Of a stretch of 64,000 nucleotides of DNA, positions 36,473-43,389 are shown in pieces; within the stretch, counting starts at the first letter, position 1; the number at the start of each line of letters is the position of its first letter. Position numbers and translations under genes: made by a program. The stretch comes from Granulicella pectinivorans. GTDB lineage: Bacteria; Acidobacteriota; Terriglobia; Terriglobales; Acidobacteriaceae. The stretch is from positions 3,596,001 through 3,660,000 of the forward strand of contig NZ_FOZL01000001.1 of assembly GCF_900114625.1 (NCBI RefSeq). The letters run 5' to 3'. The notes beneath the pieces are model-generated. The model did no database searches and had not been told where the DNA came from. It saw nothing but the letters and a program-made list of their open reading frames with translations.

Positions 36473-37365
36473 CAAGCTTTTGCGGGACCATCAACGGTAC
36501 CCGGCTCGATAAGGTTCGGAGCGGGGTCTTCAAGAGCCGGTTCTCCAATAGCCCTCTCGATGAACTTGGCGATTTTCGCGTTGCCATTTTCCCTCACTTT
36601 CTGTGCTTGCTTCCTTACGCGATTGTAGGTAGTTCGAAGCTCTGCCATTGCGGGTTCACCGACGTGGGTGAAATGACCCAACTCTGGTCCGATGACGATC
36701 ATGTCTGTCTTTTCGCCGACGCCTGGCGCAACTTCAGCGCGCTTTTTCGCCGTATACACGAGCATCAGCGTTTCCGCCATCTCTTTATGTTTGACATGTT
36801 CACCAAACATAAGCTGCGAGTTGGCATGCCACGCTCCAGCGCCTATCGATGCAAACCCCGTCCAGTCTTGACAGACAACGCCTTCGTTACTGACTTCATA
36901 GATATGGGCCCCTGATGCATCGATTCCCATTACTATGGCTTGTATCGGCGCAATTCGGAAATCCAGTAGCTCTTTCGCGAGTTGATTTGCCAATTCGGAA
37001 TCGATTCCCGCTAAGACCAACTTATCGAAGTCTAAGTTTAGCGGGTGGAGAATCATCTTGGCCGCGCGCTGACGTGTTATTGCGGCGAGGTCTTCATAGA
37101 ACCAATCTGCAACAAGCTTAACGCTCAGCCATTCGTCGGGATATTCGTTTAGCTGTCTATTCTTATGCTCAATTACTGAATGAAGAATGTCAGCCTGTAC
37201 AGTTAGATCGCCAGCAACCATGATGATTACGGACTTGGTGAGGACAAAGATCTTCGTCTGTTCCTGTTCGAACTCGATGTCTCCTGCAGTCACCATTCTG
37301 TCCGATGCTCCGATTAAAATGGAGCTTCCCCGAAATGAGGCCATTGCTCCGACACAAACCGTCAC
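36472..37365 (-). CDS. Proteasome-like Ntn hydrolase
   Basis: A 297-residue protein with the N-terminal layout of a proteasome beta / HslV / Anbu peptidase. I place the start at a GTG (37363-37365) because GGAGG lies 7 bases upstream. The product begins M-T-V-C-V-G-A, so removal of Met exposes Thr1 as nucleophile. Counting from that Thr, Asp21 in GASDRMVT and Lys37 in QTKIF match the Asp17/Lys33 catalytic pair, and MVAGDLTVQADIL matches the AGGTADA-type oxyanion region. A C-terminal extension of about 100 residues (from GHFTHVGEP) is helical and charged. It is cytoplasmic; the target is unknown. The gene is AT-richer than its neighbours, suggesting transfer. Confidence 0.75.
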   Translation of the reverse strand: MTVCVGAMASFRGSSILIGASDRMVTAGDIEFEQEQTKIFVLTKSVIIMVAGDLTVQADILHSVIEHKNRQLNEYPDEWLSVKLVADWFYEDLAAITRQRAAKMILHPLNLDFDKLVLAGIDSELANQLAKELLDFRIAPIQAIVMGIDASGAHIYEVSNEGVVCQDWTGFASIGAGAWHANSQLMFGEHVKHKEMAETLMLVYTAKKRAEVAPGVGEKTDMIVIGPELGHFTHVGEPAMAELRTTYNRVRKQAQKVRENGNAKIAKFIERAIGEPALEDPAPNLIEPGTVDGPAKA

Positions 37366-37650
37366 CGAGTGCCCTCCAAAAAAAATGTACGCAAATCCGC
37401 CAATAAACTCAGCTGACGTCAAGAGCACTCTACGCTAACCCAGACGCCTCCGCCAACAACGCACAGTTCTGCAAGCGCCTCCATGGTCCCGAATAATTGC
37501 ATGTATCACAACCTCTCTGAGCGCTACCTACCGATGCATCGTCTTTAGCCCATCCCTCACCCGCTGCGGAGTTCCCCCTCACTCCAAACAATTTCCCTCT
37601 CACCTTGGGGAAATCCGCGCGTCCCACGTGCATACTCGGGCAGAACACCG
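37366..37650. other. Intergenic between insert and sigma-factor gene
   Basis: This is 285 bases. The left part is the low-GC leader of the proteasome-like gene, with a run of eight T just before its GGAGG on the minus strand. From about 37438 the composition returns to the GC-rich norm. No gene is supported. Confidence 0.4.
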
Positions 37651-38289
37651 ATGACCTCCCGATTCAGCCAACTCGTCTTCGCCCCCGTGCCGAGCCACCT
37701 CGACGCACTCCCATCGCCCGACTCCCCATCCCTCCTCTCCAAACTCAGACAAACCCTCAGCACCGACGAAGAACTCGCCCTCCGCCTCCAGCAAGGACAA
37801 GCCGACGCCCTGACTGTCCTCTTCCGCCGCCACAGTCCCCTCCTCTTCGGCATCGCCCGCCGCATCCTCCGCAACGAGTCCGAGGCGGAAGACTCCGTCC
37901 AACAAATCTTCCTCGACGTCTTCCGATCCATCCATCAATTCGACCCCGCACGAGGCAGCTTCAAGTCCTGGCTGGTCATGTTTGCCTACCAGAGAACCTT
38001 CAACGCCCGCCGCGCCATGGCCTCGAACCGCTACTTCCAAACCGACTCCTTCGACGAAGCCCAGTTGTTTCGGCAACCACCGGGAGCAGCGGAGACGAGC
38101 ATCCTCGTCAACCAACTCCTCAGCACCCTGGAACCACGTCAACGGCGCACCATCGAGCTGATCTACGGAGAAGGTCTCACCGCCGAGGAAGCCGCGTTGC
38201 GCACCGGCGAAACGGTTCGCGTAGTCCGTCACAACCTGTATCGGGGCCTCGAGAAGATCCGTAAGAACGCAAAAGGAGGCAGACGATGA
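37651..38289 (+). CDS. ECF-family RNA polymerase sigma factor
   Basis: A 212-residue group 4 sigma factor. Region 2 spans LALRLQQGQADALTVLFRRH, ILRNESEAEDSVQQIFLDVF and FKSWLVMFAYQRTFNARR. Region 4 spans LEPRQRRTIELIYGEGLTAE to VRVVRHNLYRGLEKIRK, a helix-turn-helix for -35 binding. Its TGA overlaps the start of the next gene by four bases (ATGA), the usual coupling of an ECF factor with its anti-sigma factor. The target regulon is unknown. Confidence 0.92.
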   Translation: MTSRFSQLVFAPVPSHLDALPSPDSPSLLSKLRQTLSTDEELALRLQQGQADALTVLFRRHSPLLFGIARRILRNESEAEDSVQQIFLDVFRSIHQFDPARGSFKSWLVMFAYQRTFNARRAMASNRYFQTDSFDEAQLFRQPPGAAETSILVNQLLSTLEPRQRRTIELIYGEGLTAEEAALRTGETVRVVRHNLYRGLEKIRKNAKGGRR

Positions 38290-39056
38290 CCACGACAACC
38301 GCCTGCAATCAGGAGTTCCACATGCTCGCCGTTCTATCCGGCACGGAGCAGCTAACCAGCGCCGAGCAAGCAATCCTCAACGCACATGTCCAATCCTGCA
38401 CGCGCTGCCAGCAGACCCTCTCAGAAATCGCCGGCCTCGCGCCGCATCTCAACCTTGCCACGTCCGCGCGCCCGCAGCTTCCACGCGGACATGAAGCTCG
38501 CTTTATCGCCCGCGCCACCCGGGAGGGTCTTCCACTCCGGGCACCTGCGCGAGCACTACCCACCTATGCCCTCCAGCTCGCGTCGATCGCCGCGTTACTG
38601 GTGTGTGCTGTCAGTTGGAGTTGGACCACGAGGTCGCCGATTGAACCCACACCGCAGCTTAGAAAAGCGCCGTTACACGGGCTAACGGTGGCAGTCGCGA
38701 CTGAACCAACACTCCCGCATGCCATTGCTCATCCCGTCCGGAACGCCAAGCCCGCCGCTCTTCACCATCCAGTCTTGCTCAGTTCCTCATTCCGTTTTGC
38801 GTGGCCGCAGTTGGCGACGACCGGCGCCGGAAGTCAACCTGTCTTCAGTCGGGATCTTCGTCACGAAGACGTCCTGGTCACCAAGCCCACCTTCGTCAGC
38901 CAGAAGATCGGCTTCCAACCTCTCGTCCAACCCTCTTCGTTTCCCTTCAAAGTGGATATGGCCAGCCTGATCCCACAGGAACCACCTACGCTTCATCTTG
39001 GCGAAGTCGCCATCAGCGATCTCACCTTCATCCCCAATATCTCCTCCCACCCCTAA
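38286..39056 (+). CDS. Anti-sigma factor with N-terminal zinc finger
   Basis: A 256-residue membrane protein. The cytosolic N-terminus has the zf-HC2 pattern with His in NAHVQSC and Cys in CTRC. One TM helix (LQLASIAALLVCAVSWSW) is near residue 105, and a periplasmic C-terminal part of about 130 residues is rich in Pro and Phe. It should hold the preceding sigma factor until an envelope signal arrives. No known sensor domain is seen in the periplasmic part. Confidence 0.82.
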   Translation: MTTTTACNQEFHMLAVLSGTEQLTSAEQAILNAHVQSCTRCQQTLSEIAGLAPHLNLATSARPQLPRGHEARFIARATREGLPLRAPARALPTYALQLASIAALLVCAVSWSWTTRSPIEPTPQLRKAPLHGLTVAVATEPTLPHAIAHPVRNAKPAALHHPVLLSSSFRFAWPQLATTGAGSQPVFSRDLRHEDVLVTKPTFVSQKIGFQPLVQPSSFPFKVDMASLIPQEPPTLHLGEVAISDLTFIPNISSHP

Positions 39057-39089
39057 TCCTGGCCCAGCCAGAGAAACGAGAACGCGACG

Positions 39090-39668
39090 ATGCGCGCACG
39101 GACCCTTTTGTCTTTTTTTGCTCTATCTTGCCTCGCCACCGGAGCCCAGCAGCCCACCGCCACGCCGGCCATCGCGACCATCAGCTTCAACACAGCCGTC
39201 CTGCAAACTGGAGAGGCACAACGCGATCTTGGTGCTCTGGAGAAGAAGTTCGCCCCTCGCCAGACAGCGCTGAAGGCTCTCAACGATGAAATCGAATCCC
39301 TCCGGAAACAGCTATCGGCCAATCCCGACAAGCTGACCGATACGGAAAAACAGCTTCGCGCAGCCACGCTGGATCGAAAAGAGAAGCAGCTTCAGCGTGA
39401 AGAAGAGGACTTCCGCAACGACTCTCAGACCGAGGCCCAGCAGGTTTTTCAACGCGTTGCCCAGAAGGTCTACGGAGTGTTACAAGAATACGCCCGTCAG
39501 CACCACTACACCGCCGTGATCGAACGAGGATTAGAGACCGCTCCGGCAGTCTGGTACACCGCCGCGAACGTCGACATCACCGGCGACGTCATCAAGAGCT
39601 ACGATACCCAATCCAGCACGCTGCCGTCTGCTCCCACCAGCGCAAAGACCCCTTCCGCACCGAAGTAG
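39090..39668 (+). CDS. OmpH/Skp-family periplasmic chaperone
   Basis: A 192-residue protein with a signal peptide (MRARTLLSFFALSCLATGA), a short N-terminal strand (ATISFNTAVLQTGEAQRDLG) and a long coiled-coil (ALNDEIESLRKQLSANPDKL, DRKEKQLQREEEDFRND). It ends with a returning strand, AVIERGLETAPAVWYTAANV, as in Skp. It would bind unfolded outer-membrane proteins. It lies 33 bases after the anti-sigma gene in the same direction, suggesting that the ECF pair reports on the envelope. Confidence 0.85.
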   Translation: MRARTLLSFFALSCLATGAQQPTATPAIATISFNTAVLQTGEAQRDLGALEKKFAPRQTALKALNDEIESLRKQLSANPDKLTDTEKQLRAATLDRKEKQLQREEEDFRNDSQTEAQQVFQRVAQKVYGVLQEYARQHHYTAVIERGLETAPAVWYTAANVDITGDVIKSYDTQSSTLPSAPTSAKTPSAPK

Positions 39669-39681
39669 TCCCGACCAATCT

Positions 39682-40683
39682 TCAAGCGAACACATCGGAC
39701 AGCAGCTTGTAGCTCTCCAACCGCTTGGCATGGTCCCAGACGATCGTATTCACCACGACTTCCCCAATCTCCAGCTCCCGGGCCATTCCCTCCAGCCCTT
39801 CCCGCACCCGTTCCGGCGTGCCCACAAAGTAGCGCGGCCACTCCCCTTCCTCCGGCGTAGGCCCACCCCAGGCCCGTAGCTCCCGGAGCGCATCCTCCGG
39901 AGCCGCCACCGGCGACCGGTCGCCCTGCCGGATCCGCACCTGCAAGAGACGCACCGAGGACGCCAGATACTCCGCCTCCTCCTGCGTGCCGGCGCAGATC
40001 ACCCCCACCGCCACCGTCGCCTCCGGCTTCTCCCGGAACTTCGATGGCCGAAACGCCGCCTGGTAGCGCGAGATGGCCTCCCGCGTCCCCTGCGCCGAAA
40101 AGAAGTGCGCAAAGGCATAGGGCAGCCCGAACTCCACCGCCGCCGACGAACTCCACTGGCTCGACCCGAGCATCCACACATCCGGGCCGCCCGGAGCATC
40201 CGGAGCCACCTTGATCCTGGAAAACGGATGCGATGCCGGAAAGTCCTTGCCCAGGAACGCCAGCAGCTCGGTCACCTGGTCCGGAAAGTCATCCACCGGC
40301 TGCACATTGCGGTTGCGCCGCAGCGCCGCCGCCTCAATCGGTCCGCCCCCGGGAGCGCGGCCTATCCCCAGGTCCACGCGGTCCGGATAGAGCGCATGCA
40401 GCGTCCGAAAGACCTCCGCCACCTTGAGCGAGGTGTAGTGGGGCAGCATGATGCCTCCTGAGCCGATGCGAATCCGTCTGGTCTCCGCCCCGATGCGGGC
40501 GAGCACGATTTCGGGCGCGGTACAGGCCAGCGTGTCCATGGCATGGTGCTCGGACATCCAGAACCGCGTGTACCCCAGGGTATCGACATGCTTGGCGAGG
40601 TCGATGGACCGCTGCAGCGCCTCGGCGGGCGTGCTTCCCATGGCGACCGGGGACTGATCGAGAACTGACAGACGAAGACTCAT
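39682..40683 (-). CDS. Luciferase-like (LLM class) flavin-dependent oxidoreductase
   Basis: A 333-residue TIM-barrel F420/FMN-dependent monooxygenase relative. It begins MSLRLSVLDQSPVAMG, typical of the YtmO/YhbW-type MsnO8 subgroup, followed by FWMSEHHAMDTLACTAPEIV, GSGGIMLPHYTSLKVAE and VDLGIGRAPGG. The reaction is unknown. It is convergent with the OmpH gene, 13 bases apart. The plus-strand base skew changes from C-rich to G-rich inside or just after its 5' part. Confidence 0.88.
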   Translation of the reverse strand: MSLRLSVLDQSPVAMGSTPAEALQRSIDLAKHVDTLGYTRFWMSEHHAMDTLACTAPEIVLARIGAETRRIRIGSGGIMLPHYTSLKVAEVFRTLHALYPDRVDLGIGRAPGGGPIEAAALRRNRNVQPVDDFPDQVTELLAFLGKDFPASHPFSRIKVAPDAPGGPDVWMLGSSQWSSSAAVEFGLPYAFAHFFSAQGTREAISRYQAAFRPSKFREKPEATVAVGVICAGTQEEAEYLASSVRLLQVRIRQGDRSPVAAPEDALRELRAWGGPTPEEGEWPRYFVGTPERVREGLEGMARELEIGEVVVNTIVWDHAKRLESYKLLSDVFA

Positions 40684-40716
40684 GTCTGATTAGATGATGG
40701 TCGAACCAAAATGGAC

Positions 40717-40743
40717 CCAGACGGGCGGCGAACCGCCCACTGG
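40717..40743. other. Stable hairpin at the skew switch
   Basis: GGGCGG-CGAA-CCGCCC (40723-40738), extended by CCAG/CTGG on the outside with a small internal loop. It lies in the 119-base divergent gap between the LLM and DUF4130 genes. It may be a regulatory or structural element. There is no T-tract, so a terminator is unlikely. Confidence 0.45.
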
Positions 40744-40802
40744 AAATTGCGCTCCACGGGGATGACCAAAGCGGGAGGAGCGCATCCAATGCAGAGAACT
40801 TC

Positions 40803-41630
40803 ATGCGGCAAATCCTTCTGCAACCCGAGTTCGAGGCATGGCGCGCGGCGGCGCGGGAGGCGTTACGGCTGGGGTATGCACCGGTCGAGCTCGACCTGCT
40901 GGACGCCACGGCTCCCGCAACCCTATCGCTGGAGGAGGATGCGCCGCCTACCGGAGTTGTGCGTCCACGTCCGCGGATTTCGAGGCATTTTCTCTCGACG
41001 GCGATGCTGGCTGGCGCACATCGCGATCCGGGACGGTGGAACCTTCTCTACAGGGTGTTGTACCGGTTGCAGGGCGATCACACGCTGCTGACGCGGGATC
41101 GCGATGAGGATATCGGCCGGATACAACATCTGGCGGCACAGGTCCGACGAGACCTGCGTCGGATGCGGGCAGAGGTTCGCTTTCACAAGGTGATGGCACC
41201 GGGATCGCCGGAGCCGCACCCCACGGTGCTCGATGAACCGCTAGTTCAGACCAATCCTAACGAGCCGGACCCGCATCATCTGCTGCTGGTGACGTCGACG
41301 CCGTTCGGACCGACGAAGACCGAGATTGAGCCGTGCGATACGCCTCCGGAGACCGAGTGCGATCACTATATCGCGTGGCATCGCCCGGAGCATCGCATCC
41401 TGCCGCTGGCGGCGCCGTGGTACGCGCGTCGCTACGCCATTCTGCCGTGGACGATACTCACCCCGGAGGCGAGTGCGACGTGGAACCCGGCGACGAAGCA
41501 GTTGACGTACACGCCGGGAGTTCCGCGCGCGTCGACGCCGTCGGAGACGGAACTCGATGAGTTGGAGCCGATCTGGCGCACGCACTACGCGGCGCATGCA
41601 TCCACGCCAGACACTCTTCAAGAAGCATAA
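40803..41630 (+). CDS. DUF4130 domain protein (putative DNA metabolism)
   Basis: A 275-residue protein matching the DUF4130 / TIGR03915 family. The blocks are DPGRWNLLYRVLYRLQGDHT, IGRIQHLAAQVRRDLRRMRA, then YIAWHRPEHRILPLAAPWYA, RRYAILPWTILTPEASATWN and LEPIWRTHYAAH. Members often sit beside a radical-SAM protein or are fused to uracil-DNA glycosylase; neither is present here. The C-terminus stops where relatives usually continue with an R-x-M-P-x-R-Y-W segment, so this copy is slightly short. ATG at 40803 is used. Confidence 0.78.
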   Translation: MRQILLQPEFEAWRAAAREALRLGYAPVELDLLDATAPATLSLEEDAPPTGVVRPRPRISRHFLSTAMLAGAHRDPGRWNLLYRVLYRLQGDHTLLTRDRDEDIGRIQHLAAQVRRDLRRMRAEVRFHKVMAPGSPEPHPTVLDEPLVQTNPNEPDPHHLLLVTSTPFGPTKTEIEPCDTPPETECDHYIAWHRPEHRILPLAAPWYARRYAILPWTILTPEASATWNPATKQLTYTPGVPRASTPSETELDELEPIWRTHYAAHASTPDTLQEA

Positions 41631-41668
41631 GATAGAGGGCTGTAGTCACGAAGGAGCACTCCGCACCA

Positions 41669-42436
41669 ATGAATACTCTCACCGATCTCAAGACGTACGA
41701 CGCCGCCACCTTTGCCGCCACCGCCCTGTCCTCCGCTGCGCATCTTGCGGCTACGCTGGACCACACTTTGTTGAAGCCGGAGGCTACGCGCAACCAGGTT
41801 TTGCAGCTTTGCGCGGAGGCAGCGGAACACCGTTTTGCCTGCGCCATGGTGAACCCGTTCTGGGTTTCGACGGCTGTTGCGGCGCTGGCCGGAACGGGTG
41901 TTTCGGTGGGTGTTGTGATTGGGTTTCCGCTGGGTGCTTCGCTCTCCGCTTCGAAGCGGGACGAGACCGTACGGGTCTTGAAGCAGGGTGCGCACGACGT
42001 CGATGTGGTTTTAAATGTTGGACTTCTGAAGTCGGGGACAGCCGAGGATTTCGAGCATGTGCAGCAGGATATTCGGGGAGTCGTGGAGCTGGCGCATGGG
42101 TCTGGCGCGATCGTGAAGGTGATTCTGGAGACGTGTTTGTTGAGTTTTGAGGAGAAACACAGGGCTTCCGAGCTCTGCCTCGCGGCCGGTGCGGACTTTT
42201 TGAAGACCTCGACGGGGTTCTCGACGGGTGGCGCTACGGTGGACGATATTGCCCTTCTGCGAACACATGCGGGCACGCGGGCGGGGGTAAAGGCTTCGGG
42301 TGGGATCCGTTCGCTGGCGGACGCCAAGGCCATGCTGGAGGCCGGTGCGAACCGGATTGGGGCAAGCGCGAGCGTGCGGATTCTGTCGGAATTGGCCGGG
42401 ATTGTTCCTACCAGTTCCGCTCCATCTGGCTATTGA
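41669..42436 (+). CDS. deoC: Deoxyribose-phosphate aldolase
   Basis: Cleaves 2-deoxyribose 5-phosphate to glyceraldehyde 3-phosphate and acetaldehyde. The class I aldolase motifs are LDHTLLKPEATRNQV, VGVVIGFPLGAS, DVDVVLNVGLLKSG, KTSTGFSTGGATVDDI and VKASGGIR, the last holding the Schiff-base lysine. Length is 255 aa. AAGGAG lies 13 bases before the ATG. No other nucleoside-catabolism gene is adjacent. Confidence 0.95.
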   Translation: MNTLTDLKTYDAATFAATALSSAAHLAATLDHTLLKPEATRNQVLQLCAEAAEHRFACAMVNPFWVSTAVAALAGTGVSVGVVIGFPLGASLSASKRDETVRVLKQGAHDVDVVLNVGLLKSGTAEDFEHVQQDIRGVVELAHGSGAIVKVILETCLLSFEEKHRASELCLAAGADFLKTSTGFSTGGATVDDIALLRTHAGTRAGVKASGGIRSLADAKAMLEAGANRIGASASVRILSELAGIVPTSSAPSGY

Positions 42437-42535
42437 GGTTGGACCAATCGGCCTCAAGACAGGCTTACTTCCACGATTGCCGGTAATTGTGGTCTTCTAA
42501 AGGGCTTACCGGCAGCGCACCGCGGTTTCCCAATG

Positions 42536-42645
42536 TTTCACCAGGACTTTTTTGGCGCAAAAACGTGGTGAGCTGCGTGGATTTTCATGGTGAAGTGCAT
42601 GGATAGTGTGGCCACGTTTCCGTGGTGAGATTTTTGCCGGAACGT
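42536..42645. repeat. Imperfect 22-bp tandem repeat with TGGTGA cores
   Basis: CGTGGTGAGCTGCGTGGATT-containing unit 42564-42585 is followed directly by a related unit 42586-42607 (16 of 22 positions identical by eye). A shortened copy begins at 42622, and an inverted TCACCA lies at 42538-42543. It lies between the convergent deoC and methyltransferase genes and has no coding sense. Confidence 0.5.
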
Positions 42646-42665
42646 GGCGACCTATCCCGCCTCCT

Positions 42666-43334
42666 CTAACCCTTGACCATGCCGATGGCGAAGCCGTCGT
42701 AGCCCTTGACGCCGACCGTCTGGAGGGCGGTGGACTCGATGCGGTCGTCGGAGCCCATGAGTTCGAGGAGACGGCGGGAGCCGACGACGCGCTCGTCGGT
42801 GCTGTCGGGGTTGGCTACTTCCCCGTCGCGGACGACGTTGTCTCCGACGATGACGGTACCGGGACGCGAGAAGCGCATGGCCCACTCGAAGTAGTGCGGG
42901 TTGTTGGGTTTGTCGGCATCGAGAAAGATGAGGTCGAAGGCCTCTTCGCCTTCGCCAGCCAGTTCGACGAGGGATTCCAGCGCTGGGCCAATGCGGATTT
43001 CAACGCGGTCGGCAAAGCCTGCGTGCGCCACGTTGGCGGCGGCTACGCTGGCGTGGAGTTCGGAGAACTCCAGGGTGACGAGGCGTCCCTCCGGGGGTAG
43101 GGCGCGGGCGAGCCAGATTGTCGAGTATCCGCCGAGGGTACCGATCTCGAGGATGCGCCTAGCGTTGCGGATCTTCGCTAGAAGATAGAGAAGCTTGCCC
43201 TGGTTCGGAGCGACGTCGATGGCGGGAAGGTTCTCGGCGGCGTTCCTGCGGAGGGTTTCCTGCTGGACCTCATCCGGGCCGATCATGGTGTCCGTTACAA
43301 AAACATCGACTGCTGTCCATATCTCCTGATTCAT
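42666..43334 (-). CDS. Class I SAM-dependent O-methyltransferase (CCoAMT-like)
   Basis: A 222-residue O-methyltransferase of the catechol/caffeoyl-CoA type. Motif I is ILEIGTLGGYSTIWLARALP, a second SAM contact is LVTLEFSELHASVAAANVAH and the metal-binding Asp is in FDLIFLDADKPNNPHYFEWA, followed by GTVIVGDNVVRDG. The substrate is probably a vicinal diol-type phenolic. TATCAT ends 6 bases before the ATG and no ribosome site is seen. It is divergent from the phosphatase gene. Confidence 0.92.
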   Translation of the reverse strand: MNQEIWTAVDVFVTDTMIGPDEVQQETLRRNAAENLPAIDVAPNQGKLLYLLAKIRNARRILEIGTLGGYSTIWLARALPPEGRLVTLEFSELHASVAAANVAHAGFADRVEIRIGPALESLVELAGEGEEAFDLIFLDADKPNNPHYFEWAMRFSRPGTVIVGDNVVRDGEVANPDSTDERVVGSRRLLELMGSDDRIESTALQTVGVKGYDGFAIGMVKG

Positions 43335-43389
43335 CCGAGCATGATAACAACGCGTGCCAAGTCATCACACAGTAATATGGTCTAGCGCG

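Noticed and set aside
41557..42150. 197-codon frame across the DUF4130/deoC junction
   Set aside because: Considered as a frameshifted extension of DUF4130, but it shows no family sequence and overlaps deoC.
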